Below are positions 9,052 to 17,888 of a stretch of DNA of 64,000 bases, piece after piece. Position 1 is the first letter of the stretch, and the number at the start of each line of letters is the position of its first letter. The notes beneath the pieces are model-generated. The model saw only the letters and a list, made by a program, of their open reading frames with translations, was not told where the DNA came from and did not search any database. The stretch spans positions 1-64,000 of the forward strand of contig JAJZYM010000005.1 of NCBI GenBank assembly GCA_021798115.1, written 5' to 3'. The stretch is from Pseudomonadota bacterium. Lineage in GTDB: Bacteria > Pseudomonadota > Gammaproteobacteria > JAKAQQ01. The position numbers and the translations under genes are program-made.

Positions 9052-9072
9052 ACTATCTTACTATCTCATGAG
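9052..9072. promoter_or_regulatory. Candidate ArsR-rhodanese operator: tandem ACTATCT repeats plus CTCATGAG palindrome in a 47-bp divergent gap
   Basis: ACTATCT at 9052-9058 and 9060-9066; palindrome CTCATGAG at 9065-9072. Confidence 0.4.
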
Positions 9073-9095
9073 CAAACTTTCAACAGAATATCTGA

Positions 9096-10517
9096 ATGTA
9101 TAGGTTCCTGTTCCCGATCACACTGTCTCTGGCCCTGACGGTGGGCCCCGTTCTCGCCGCGCCCCGTAGACCTCTGGCGGGTCCGCAGGTGATCGGCTTC
9201 ACGGAGGCCGTGGGCATGGCGTTTCGGGACAGTCCGTCCCTGAAACGGGTCCACGCCCGGCGGTCGATGGCCAGGGCCGAGCTCGAGGCTCAACGCGGCC
9301 GGCTCCTTCCGCATCTCGTGCTTCTCTGGGAGGCCCAGCGCAGCAACAACCCGCTGGCGGTGCTGGGCGAGGAACTTGGAGAGAGGAAGGCGTCCTTCGC
9401 CGATCTCGGCCTCGGCGAGTACACGGGCTCTTCGGGTCTCAACGCCATTCCCCCCGCGCTCAATCAGCCGGGGTACGCCAACGAGTTCACGACCGCCCTC
9501 CTCCTGACGATTCCGGTCTGGTCCTGGGGGGGGCGTCGGGAAGAGATCGCGGCGGCCGAGGCGCGTCGGAGCGCGGCGGGTGAACTTCTGCGTGCGGCAC
9601 GCGGCGCTCTCACCCTCGAGGTCCTGCGCCGGTACGAGGGGGTCGCCTCGGCCCGTGCTCTTCTCCGGGCCGCCCGGGCCGATCGGCGCATGATGCGCGT
9701 CGTTCTTCGCGTCACGGCCGAAAGGGCACGGCGGGGCCTCGCCCTTCCCAGCGATCTCCTTCGGGCCCGCGCGGCCGACGCGCAAAGCCGTCTTTTGGTC
9801 GCACGCATGATCTCGGGTCTTGCGACCGCGCTCGACGATTTCCGTCTCACCCTCGGCGTCTCCTCCCGTCGGCCGCTGCTGCCCGCACGCTCCCGGCTCC
9901 GGGTGCGTCCACTCACCGGAACCCTCCTTCGTGCCGAGGACGAGGCCCTCGCCGTCAACCCCGATCTTCTCGCCGTCGATCGTCGGGTCGAGGCGCGCCG
10001 GCATCTCGTGGCCGCGGCGCAGGCCCGGCGCTGGCCGAGTCTCTCGCTCTCGCTCGAGCACGACTGGAACGACGGGACGCCTGGATTTCGCGCTCCCTCG
10101 AACACGTTCCTCGCGACCGTTCGCTGGCCTCTGTTCACGTTTGGCGCCGAGCGCGGGCGGGTGGGTGTCGCCCGCGCCCGCTTGCGTTCCGCCCGTGCCG
10201 AGCGGACGGCAAGCCGCCGGCGCCTCCGCGTCCGCATCTCGCGTCTCTGGCGCGGGGTCCGACTCGCGCGCCTGCGTTTCCACGTTGCGCTCCTTGCCCG
10301 CAAGGCCGCTCGTTCCTCGGCGCACGCACTCCTTTTGCGTTACCGCCACGGTCTCGCGACTCTCGGGGATCTCTTGCGTGCCGAAGCCCGTGTCGAGCGC
10401 ACACAGGCCGAGGTCGTCGAGGCCCGCTACGCCTGGCTTCTCGAACAGGCCGCCCTGCGTTTTGCCGCAGGGCGCCTGAATCCCCGTGATGTCGTTTCCT
10501 CAAGGGAGGCCCCATGA
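9096..10517 (+). CDS. TolC-family outer membrane efflux protein
   Basis: MYRFLFPITLSLALTVGPVLA signal; GFTEAVGMAFRDSPSLKRVHARRSMARAELEAQRGRLLPHL; two repeated TolC-type halves. Confidence 0.9.
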   Translation: MYRFLFPITLSLALTVGPVLAAPRRPLAGPQVIGFTEAVGMAFRDSPSLKRVHARRSMARAELEAQRGRLLPHLVLLWEAQRSNNPLAVLGEELGERKASFADLGLGEYTGSSGLNAIPPALNQPGYANEFTTALLLTIPVWSWGGRREEIAAAEARRSAAGELLRAARGALTLEVLRRYEGVASARALLRAARADRRMMRVVLRVTAERARRGLALPSDLLRARAADAQSRLLVARMISGLATALDDFRLTLGVSSRRPLLPARSRLRVRPLTGTLLRAEDEALAVNPDLLAVDRRVEARRHLVAAAQARRWPSLSLSLEHDWNDGTPGFRAPSNTFLATVRWPLFTFGAERGRVGVARARLRSARAERTASRRRLRVRISRLWRGVRLARLRFHVALLARKAARSSAHALLLRYRHGLATLGDLLRAEARVERTQAEVVEARYAWLLEQAALRFAAGRLNPRDVVSSREAP

Positions 10518-11596
10518 TGCCGCGCCTACTCCCGAAATGGTCCGGACGTTTCTTGCTCGTGACCACGCTCCTCCTTCTGGCCGCCTGTGGGAGCTCTTCC
10601 GCACCTCCCCGCGGCCGCAGCCACGCTCTGAACGTCCGCCTGGCGTCGGTGGCGGAGGCCAGCGTCGTGCGTTGGCGCGGCGAACCCGGAACCGTCGTCT
10701 GGACGCGTGAAGATGCCGTGCGAACGTTGAGCGGGGGGACCGTGACCCGGCGACCCTACCGCGTGGGACGTTTTGTCCCCGCCGGCCGTCTCCTCCTGGT
10801 GGTGGGGGGCGCGCGGGCCCGATCCGCTCTGGCACGGGCGCGTGCCGCCTGGCTTGCCGCTCGGGCCCGCGCCCGGCTTGCGGCCCGTAACGAAGCGCGC
10901 TACCGGGCGCTCGTCCGTCAAGGGGCGGTGACGCGCCTCGAGGACGAGGAGATCCGGCGCGCGGATCGTGTGGCCAAGGCGCAGTGGTACGCAGCCGGAT
11001 TCGCGCTCGCCGCCGCCCGTCGTGCCGAGTCCCATGCGGTCATACGGGCGCCTTTCCCCGGCTTGATTGCCGCACTTCCCGTCCGTCTCGGCGAGGACGT
11101 GCCGCCCGGGACCCTCGTTCTGCGTTTCACCGGCGGGGCGGCCGAGGTGCGGACCGCCGTGGGGGACGCCCTCTATCCTCACGTGCGGCTCGGCGCGTCC
11201 GTGCGGGTGTGGACGCAGGACCGTCTCGAGCACGGGCGGGTCGTGGCCCTCGATCCCGCCCTCGATCCCCGCACCGGGACGCACCCGGTCACGGTTCTCC
11301 TCCGCCGCGCCCGCCCGGCCTACGGGGCCTACGCCCGTGTGCTCTTCCCCGTGGCTCGGGAACGGGCTCCGGTCGTTTCCTGCGCGGCTTTCGTGCGCCG
11401 GGCCGGCAACCGGGGTGTTTTCGTCGTCGGGCGGGACGGCGAGGTGCGCTTCGCGCTGATCCGCGCGGGCGGCCCAGGGCCGGGGGGGACGTGCGTGGTC
11501 CGCGCCGGCCTCCGTCCGGGAGCGCGCGTCGTCTTGAACCCCCCTCAAGATCTCGAAAACGGGGATCGTGTCGTTGCGGGCGGGTCTCCTTCATGA
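10514..11596 (+). CDS. RND efflux periplasmic adaptor (MFP), lipoprotein
   Basis: LLLLAACGSSS lipobox; HlyD-like hairpin; VIRAPFPGLIAALPVRLGEDVPPGTLVLRF; overlaps tolC stop. Confidence 0.88.
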   Translation: MMPRLLPKWSGRFLLVTTLLLLAACGSSSAPPRGRSHALNVRLASVAEASVVRWRGEPGTVVWTREDAVRTLSGGTVTRRPYRVGRFVPAGRLLLVVGGARARSALARARAAWLAARARARLAARNEARYRALVRQGAVTRLEDEEIRRADRVAKAQWYAAGFALAAARRAESHAVIRAPFPGLIAALPVRLGEDVPPGTLVLRFTGGAAEVRTAVGDALYPHVRLGASVRVWTQDRLEHGRVVALDPALDPRTGTHPVTVLLRRARPAYGAYARVLFPVARERAPVVSCAAFVRRAGNRGVFVVGRDGEVRFALIRAGGPGPGGTCVVRAGLRPGARVVLNPPQDLENGDRVVAGGSPS

Positions 11597-14500
11597 GCCG
11601 TCGTCACGGCCTCTCGGGACGGGTGGCGCGCGTCTTCCTGCGTTCGAAGCTCACGCCCCTCGTCATCCTGGCGATCCCGCTCTTTGGGCTCCTCGCCTTG
11701 CTCGAGACCCCCCGAACCTACAATCCGAGCATTCGGGTCCCGATTGTCTCGGTGACAGTCTTCTGGCCGGGGCACGACGCCCGAGCCGTGCTCAATCAAG
11801 TCGTCCGTCCCCTCGAGGCTCTTCTCGATTCGATTCACGGGGTCGCCCACAGCTACGGGTTGGCCCGGAACAACCGGGGCACGGTGACCGTCCGTTTTCA
11901 GGTCGGTCGTCCTGTCGACCGAAGCCTCGTCGCGGTCGACAACCGTGTGGAGAGCAACATCCTGCGCCTTCCCCCCGGGGCCCGGCCCCCTTTGGTGCAG
12001 CTCCAGAGCCTCTACGACATTCCGATTCTGACCATCACACTGAGCTCAACCCGCCTGACGGGACCGGCGCTGCGTGTCCTCGGGGAGCGTTGGCTGCGCC
12101 ACCTGCGGGACGCCCCCGGGGTGGGGCGAAGTTGGGTGCAGGGGAGTCCCGGCCCGGCTCTTCGCGTCCGCTTGCGGGTCGGCAAGCTTGCGGCCCTCGG
12201 GCTCGGCGTGTCACGCACGGTCGCCGCTCTTCGGTCGGCGGTGGGCGCGGAACCGACCGGTCATATTCCGGAGGACGGCCGTCGCGTGCCTCTCCTCGTG
12301 GATGCGGCCACCCGTGGTCCCCGTGCGCTCGGCCGGATCGTCGTCGCGGTCGTTCACGGCCGCCCGGTGCTCTTGCGCGACGTGGCCACCGTGGCCTGGG
12401 GCCCCGCCACACGGCGGGTGTACTCGACGATCGGCTTTGGGCCCGCCGATCCCCACGGCGTAAGCGCCCCGCGCCCCGCCGTCACCCTTGCGCTCGCCCG
12501 GCAGAAGGGGACGAACGGGGTGTCCGTCGCCCGGGAGGTGCTCGCGCGGCTGCACCGTCTCGAGACGGTCGCTCTTCCCCGGGGGGTCCGTGTGACGGTG
12601 ACCCGAAACGACGGACGCAAGGCGAACGCCGCGGTCGACACTCTGGTCGAGCATCTGACGCTGGCCGTCGTGGCCGTGGTGGTGATCCTCCTCGTCTTCC
12701 TCGGTTGGCGCGAAGCGTCGATCGTGGCGCTCTCCATTCCGCTCATCCTGCTCGGGGTCCTCGGCGTCGGCTGGATCGACGGGCAGAGCATCAACCGGAT
12801 CACACTCTTTGCGCTCATTCTGTCGTTGGGCCTTCTCGTCGACGACAGTATCGTCGTCATCGAGAACATCCACCGCCGCATCCATGAGGAGCCCCACCCC
12901 AATTTCGCCCGCCTTGTGCTCGCGGCGGTCGACGAGATCGGGCGGCCCACGATCGTGGCCACGCTCACCGTGATCCTGGCCATCGTGCCGATGGCGTTCG
13001 TGGGCGGCATGATGGGCCCGTTCATGGGTCCGATTCCGTTCAACGCCCCGGTGGCGATGATCATCTCGCTCTTCGTCGCCTACAGCGTCGTGCCCTACGT
13101 CGCCTACCGGTGGCTGACGCGCCCCGAGCGGGGGGTCGCCCGTGCCGTGGCCGCCCCCACACTCGAGGAACGCGCGGTTCGGCCTCACGACCCCCTCCAT
13201 CGTCTCTACCATCGTCTGTTTCGGCCTCTCCTCGTCTCACGCCGGCGGGCCAACCTCTTCTTGCTCGCCGTGGCCCTCCTGCTCCTCGTCGCCGTGGCCA
13301 TGCCTCTTTGGCCGTTCATCGTCCCCGGCGCCATCGACGGTCCGCTGCCGCCTTTCGCGGTGGCCCTCAAGATGTTGCCGAGCGACAACGTCTCGACGCT
13401 CCTTCTCGAGGTCGAACTCCCCCGCGGGAGCGAGCTTGCGCGGACCGCGCGCGTGGTTCGTGCCGTCGACCGTGTTCTGGCCCGCAACCGCTACATCCGC
13501 AACTACCAGAACTTCGTCGGCGAGAGCGCACCGGCCGATTTCGCTTCCTTCGTCCGCGGCAACGCGGGCCTTCGCGCGACCCGGCTCGCCCAGATCCGTG
13601 TCGATCTCCTGCCCAAAGGCGACCGCAGCGTGGGCTCGCACGGGATCGCCACCCGGCTGCACCGCGCGCTCCTTCCCGTCGCCCGGCGTTTCCCCGACGC
13701 ACGCATCAAGATCTTTCAGACACCGCCCGGCCCGCCGGTCCGCTCCCAGATGCTGGCCGCCCTCACGGGCCCGAACGAACACGATCTTCGCCTTTTGGCG
13801 CGAAAGATCGCGCACGTCTATTACCGTCACCAGTACGGGATGATCAATGTCGACGACTCCGCCGGCCGCCGCCTGATGCGCTGGACAATCGTCGTCCGCC
13901 GTCGTGAGGCGGCGCTTCTCGGATGGAGCCCTCAAGCCCTGGCCCGCACCCTGGCCGAGACGTTTCACGCGACACCGGTCGCTCTGGCCCGTGATCCGAG
14001 GGCGCCCGCCCCGGTTCCGATCATCGTGCGTCTCCCGCGTCGCCGCCTCAGCCGTCAAACGCTCGAGGACTTCGTTCTCACCGCGCCGGACGGCCGACGG
14101 GTCCCCCTGACGGCGCTCGCCCGCCTGGTGCGCGACCGCGCTCCACGGCCCTACGCGACGCGCGATCAGCACCGGGTGGTGTACGTGAGCGGCCACATGC
14201 TGCTCTCGAGTCCCGTCGACGCCGTCGTGGCCCTCACGCGGCGGCTCGACGGTCTTCCGGTGCCCGGGGGCGGGCGCCTGCGGGTGGGCGATCTCGGCTT
14301 CGTCCCGAGCGTGCCGCACGCGCTCACGCACGTCACCCTCTCGTGGCTCGGTGAGATGCGGCTCACCCTCAATGTCTTCCGCGATCTCGGCCGGGCGTTC
14401 ATCGTGGCGCTCGTGCTGATCTATCTCCTGCTCGTCGGTTACTACCGCTCCTTCCGGCTTCCTCTGGTGGTCATGGGCGCGATTCCTCTGACCCTCGTCG

Positions 14501-14877
14501 GCGTCTTTCCGGGCCACTGGCTCCTCGACGAACCGTTCACCGCCACGTCCATGATCGGTGTGATCGCGCTCGCCGGCATCGTCGTCAGGAACTCGCTGCT
14601 CCTGATCGACTTCATCCTGGCGCGCCGCGCCGCCGGTCACGGTCTCGAGGCCTCGATTCTCGAGGCCGGAGCGGTACGTCTGCGGCCGATTCTCCTGACG
14701 GCGCTGGCCGTCATGCTCGGATCTTCGGCCATGCTGAGCGACCCGGTGTTCAACGGTCTTGCCATATCGCTCATTTTTGGTGCGGCTGCCTCAACGGTCT
14801 TGACGCTCTTTGTGATTCCTTTGCTTTATTACCGCGGCCAGAGCGGCCGCAACCGTGCGGGGGAGGCTCCCTCGTAA
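11593..14877 (+). CDS. RND efflux transporter permease
   Basis: MSRRHGLSGRVARVFLRSKLTPLVILAIPLFGLLALL...LSLGLLVDDSIVVIENIHRRI (DD pair)...AGIVVRNSLLLIDFI. The track ORF from 10984 is over-extended; ATG at 11593 overlaps the MFP stop. Confidence 0.93.
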   Translation: MSRRHGLSGRVARVFLRSKLTPLVILAIPLFGLLALLETPRTYNPSIRVPIVSVTVFWPGHDARAVLNQVVRPLEALLDSIHGVAHSYGLARNNRGTVTVRFQVGRPVDRSLVAVDNRVESNILRLPPGARPPLVQLQSLYDIPILTITLSSTRLTGPALRVLGERWLRHLRDAPGVGRSWVQGSPGPALRVRLRVGKLAALGLGVSRTVAALRSAVGAEPTGHIPEDGRRVPLLVDAATRGPRALGRIVVAVVHGRPVLLRDVATVAWGPATRRVYSTIGFGPADPHGVSAPRPAVTLALARQKGTNGVSVAREVLARLHRLETVALPRGVRVTVTRNDGRKANAAVDTLVEHLTLAVVAVVVILLVFLGWREASIVALSIPLILLGVLGVGWIDGQSINRITLFALILSLGLLVDDSIVVIENIHRRIHEEPHPNFARLVLAAVDEIGRPTIVATLTVILAIVPMAFVGGMMGPFMGPIPFNAPVAMIISLFVAYSVVPYVAYRWLTRPERGVARAVAAPTLEERAVRPHDPLHRLYHRLFRPLLVSRRRANLFLLAVALLLLVAVAMPLWPFIVPGAIDGPLPPFAVALKMLPSDNVSTLLLEVELPRGSELARTARVVRAVDRVLARNRYIRNYQNFVGESAPADFASFVRGNAGLRATRLAQIRVDLLPKGDRSVGSHGIATRLHRALLPVARRFPDARIKIFQTPPGPPVRSQMLAALTGPNEHDLRLLARKIAHVYYRHQYGMINVDDSAGRRLMRWTIVVRRREAALLGWSPQALARTLAETFHATPVALARDPRAPAPVPIIVRLPRRRLSRQTLEDFVLTAPDGRRVPLTALARLVRDRAPRPYATRDQHRVVYVSGHMLLSSPVDAVVALTRRLDGLPVPGGGRLRVGDLGFVPSVPHALTHVTLSWLGEMRLTLNVFRDLGRAFIVALVLIYLLLVGYYRSFRLPLVVMGAIPLTLVGVFPGHWLLDEPFTATSMIGVIALAGIVVRNSLLLIDFILARRAAGHGLEASILEAGAVRLRPILLTALAVMLGSSAMLSDPVFNGLAISLIFGAAASTVLTLFVIPLLYYRGQSGRNRAGEAPS

Positions 14878-14915
14878 CATCGTGTGTACCGACGATCCTC
14901 GTCGGGGAGGTTGAT

Positions 14916-15146
14916 ATGACTACCGAACGCCTCGTTCGTATCTTTGCCGGAGCGATTGTGCTTCTTTCTCTTCTTCTGGCGGTTCCCGGAAGCCCGCTTT
15001 TCGTCAGCCGTCTCTTCCTCTGGCTCACGGCGTTCGTGGGCCTGAATCTTTTCCAGAGCGGCTGGACGAAATTCTGCCCGCTCGAGATGGTTTTGCGCAA
15101 GGCCGGTGTCCCGGGCGCGGGCGATCGCTGTGGGCGCGGGAACTAA
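14916..15146 (+). CDS. DUF2892 (YgaP transmembrane-like) protein
   Basis: MTTERLVRIFAGAIVLLSLLLAVPGSPLFVSRLFLWLTAFVGLNLFQSGWTKFCPLEMVLRKAGV. Confidence 0.88.
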   Translation: MTTERLVRIFAGAIVLLSLLLAVPGSPLFVSRLFLWLTAFVGLNLFQSGWTKFCPLEMVLRKAGVPGAGDRCGRGN

Positions 15147-15630
15147 CCCGGGGTCGGGCGGAGGCGGCCCGCCTCGGGCTTCCCGTCCGGGCCTGCCCGA
15201 GACGGCGCACAAGCTTGGGGGCTGGGGCCTCCGCTCCGTCGAGCGGGGAGGGCTCGTCATTATCCTTCTCGCCACGATGTTCGCGGGCTACCTCAAGATC
15301 CGGTCGATGATCGTGACCCACGACGTGTCGATCGGTGATCTTCTTCTGCTCTTCATCTATCTCGAGGTGGTCAGCATGACCGCGGTCTACTGGCAAGCCC
15401 ACAAGCTCCCCGTGCGCATGCCGCTCTACATCGCGATGGTGGCGCTGGCCCGCTACCTGATGTTCACGGCCGGGAAGATCGACGCCGCGCGCATCGTGGC
15501 TCTCTCCGCCGCCATTCTGGTGCTGGCCCTTGCCGTCCTCGTCGTGCGCTTCGGGCATCTCCGCTTCCCCTACCCGGAGACACGGGACGGAGCCTGGGGC
15601 GAGACACCGGAGGAGCATCTCTCGCCCTGA
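15106..15630 (+). CDS. psiE: PsiE-family phosphate-starvation-inducible membrane protein (start uncertain)
   Basis: GGLVIILLATMFAGYLKIRSMIVTHDVSIGDLLLLFIYLEVVSMTAVYWQAHKLPVRMPLYIAMVALARYL; PsiE-type TM protein. Confidence 0.8.
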   Translation: MSRARAIAVGAGTNPGSGGGGPPRASRPGLPETAHKLGGWGLRSVERGGLVIILLATMFAGYLKIRSMIVTHDVSIGDLLLLFIYLEVVSMTAVYWQAHKLPVRMPLYIAMVALARYLMFTAGKIDAARIVALSAAILVLALAVLVVRFGHLRFPYPETRDGAWGETPEEHLSP

Positions 15631-15718
15631 GGGAGAGCCGCGGGCGCGTCGGTATCGGATCCCGTTCGAAGATCCCGGGTCGAGAGGCTTGCGGGACGAA
15701 CGGGCGCCGATTCTCTCC

Positions 15719-16249
15719 TCAACTCCGTTTGGGGTCGGGATGTTCGTCTTCTCCCAGGAGGGTCCGGACGAGCGCCGATTCGCGGGCGTAGAAGCCCTCC
15801 GTGTGCAGCGATTCGGGGAAACGGAGCAGTGTGACGTCGAGGTGATGGCACACCTCGTGGATCAGGGTTCTCAGAAAGGTCCGGAAGGCAACGACCTGCC
15901 CCCGACGGGCCGTGTACATCCAGACGAGGATCCGGCGCCGCGCCGAGCTCCGCCCGGGAGGGGTGTACTCGTAGAGACCGTGCAGTTCCGATCCCGAGCG
16001 GGCAGGGCGGCGCTCGAGGACCTCGACGCGGACCGAGGGGACGCGCAAGCTTTCGCAGAGGGCGTCGACGAGGGTCTGCGCGTCACGCGCGACAGAGGGC
16101 CTCGAGCCGGAGGCCAGGCTCGCTTCGAGTCGTCGGGTTCGGAGCCGAAGCTCGTCCGGTCGGGTCAACGGCAGTGTCTGGACCGCGTCGCTGGCCTCGT
16201 AAAGCTTGCGGCGGCGGGCGTCCAATCGGTGGTAGTACGAAAAGACCAT
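15719..16249 (-). CDS. Conserved hypothetical protein with HEVCH (HExxH) zinc-metalloprotease-like motif
   Basis: RTLIHEVCHHLDVTLLRFPESLHTEGFYARESALVRTLLGE. Confidence 0.75.
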   Translation of the reverse strand: MVFSYYHRLDARRRKLYEASDAVQTLPLTRPDELRLRTRRLEASLASGSRPSVARDAQTLVDALCESLRVPSVRVEVLERRPARSGSELHGLYEYTPPGRSSARRRILVWMYTARRGQVVAFRTFLRTLIHEVCHHLDVTLLRFPESLHTEGFYARESALVRTLLGEDEHPDPKRS

Positions 16250-16344
16250 GGGGAATCAAGAGGAGTCCAGGGAGGGGGGATCACGCCCTCTCCGGCGTCC
16301 GCTCGGGTGACGTCCGACCTCCGTGCTGGGTACAATACCACGCC

Positions 16345-16779
16345 ATGGGAGCCGGAGATCCCTTCCGATTCCGCTTTCCCCTACCGGTGAGGACGACGAT
16401 GCCCGACGATGTTGCCCAACTTGCGTTCGATCTCCAGGAGCTCTGCCGCGAAGACGTGTTCACCGACCAGAGGGTGGGGACCATTCGCCGCCTGAGTCCC
16501 CTCCGTCCCGACGGGAGCGACGATCCCTCGCGCCCCGTCCGGTTTTACGGCGAAACGAGCATTCTCACGCCGGCAGGGACGCTCCCGGTGAGTTTCCCCC
16601 TCGATGCGTCGACGCTCGAGGAGGCGGCCAGGAAATTTGCTTCTTCCGCCCGTACCGCTCTCGACGAGACGCTCCGTCAGCTCCGTGAACTCCGGCAGCA
16701 GGCCGCCTCGTCCATCGTCGTCCCCGACGCCACCACGGCGGCGAATCTGCGCGGCGGAGGGAAAATCCAGATTCCCTAA
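16345..16779 (+). CDS. Conserved hypothetical cytoplasmic protein
   Basis: MGAGDPFRFRFPL...DDVAQLAFDLQELCREDVFTDQRVGTIRRLSPLRPDGSDDPSRPVRFYGETSILTPAGTLPVSFPL...; ORF composition and lack of overlap support coding. Confidence 0.75.
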   Translation: MGAGDPFRFRFPLPVRTTMPDDVAQLAFDLQELCREDVFTDQRVGTIRRLSPLRPDGSDDPSRPVRFYGETSILTPAGTLPVSFPLDASTLEEAARKFASSARTALDETLRQLRELRQQAASSIVVPDATTAANLRGGGKIQIP

Positions 16780-16944
16780 TGGGCTCTTTCGGGCCGTGGG
16801 CTTGGTGATCGGCGGGAGAGTGAACGGCTGGAGACGCGTCACGACGTGACAAAACCGACCTCACCGAGGGGGGTGTGGGCGCGAACCCGCATCCCCCCTT
16901 GGGTGTCGGAGCCGGATCCTCCGGCCGTCGTCTTCGCCAGACTC

Positions 16945-17568
16945 TCAGAGCGGGTGGTAACCGAAATGCTGCCCGTTGATGGCGGCCGAGGCGATGAGAC
17001 CGGCCCGGGTGAGGACGTAGACTTCGTAACCGAGACGGTTCGCGGCAAAGCTCTGCGCGGCAGAGTGCGGGGCGTTCGCCTCCGCTCCCGCCCGGTATTC
17101 CCCCGCTCCGTAGTTGGCGCTCGCGTTGGCGCCGGCGCGGATGACGACGGCGGTCGCTGCGGCCCCGAACGAAAAGGTTCCGTTCGTGAACCGGTGGAAG
17201 CTCTTCGGCGTGTTGAACACGATGAGTTCGCTGAACGATTCCCCGCCGATCTGGAAACCGATGCTCGCCTGAGTGAGGGAGGCCACACCGACGAGCTGCC
17301 CGCCCTGATACACCTGCCCGAGACCGCGGGCGCCCCCGATCATCAAGGCGCCTTTCACGATGCTCGGAAAGATGGCGTAGCCGTAGGCCTGGGCGAGGGC
17401 GGAACGGACGACCGGGCTTTCTTTTTCGAAACGCCCGAGCGCCCGGCGGCTGGACGCGGTGGCCCGGGGCGTCGTTTCGCTGCGCGGTGAGGCGCAGCCT
17501 CCGAGCGCGAGAAGGGCGAGGATCGGGAGCACCACGGTGGTGCGGCGGAGAAGACGGGAATGGTTCAT
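16945..17568 (-). CDS. YSC84/SYLF lipid-binding domain lipoprotein
   Basis: MNHSRLLRRTTVVLPILALLALGGCASPRS lipobox; FPSIVKGALMIGGARGLGQVYQGGQLVGVASLTQASIGFQIGGESFSELIVFNT. Confidence 0.9.
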   Translation of the reverse strand: MNHSRLLRRTTVVLPILALLALGGCASPRSETTPRATASSRRALGRFEKESPVVRSALAQAYGYAIFPSIVKGALMIGGARGLGQVYQGGQLVGVASLTQASIGFQIGGESFSELIVFNTPKSFHRFTNGTFSFGAAATAVVIRAGANASANYGAGEYRAGAEANAPHSAAQSFAANRLGYEVYVLTRAGLIASAAINGQHFGYHPL

Positions 17569-17599
17569 GGATGAACTCCGTTCACGGAAGAAAGCGATG

Positions 17600-17830
17600 T
17601 CATGTGTCCTCGTCGACGGGGTCAACGAGGAGGCTTGGGATGTCTCCCAGGCGGGCGTAGGGTTGTTCGCGGGCGTAGTCGGCCGCGGCCCGGTCCCGCT
17701 CCTCACGACTCGTGTACCAGCGCACGGCCTTCCACTCCGGTCCCAGAAGATGCGGGGCCCGCATGGGGTCGTCCGGCGGGAGACGGAAACGTAGTCCGTA
17801 GCGGGGGCGCGATTCAGGGGGTGGCGTCAA
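17600..17830 (-). CDS. Small hypothetical protein (putative TTG start)
   Basis: LTPPPESRPRYGLRFRLPPDDPMRAPHLLGPEWKAVRWYTSREERDRAAADYAREQPYARLGDIPSLLVDPVDEDT; lies in the gap between gshA and SYLF. Confidence 0.55.
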   Translation of the reverse strand: MTPPPESRPRYGLRFRLPPDDPMRAPHLLGPEWKAVRWYTSREERDRAAADYAREQPYARLGDIPSLLVDPVDEDT

Positions 17831-17888
17831 AGGGCGGCTTCCCGGCGACCTGTGAGGAATATCATCCCATTGTAGCGCAGAGACTTCC

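Noticed and set aside
13237-14640. Long minus-strand ORF antisense to the first RND permease
   Set aside because: Shadow of a TM-rich gene; charged low-complexity translation.
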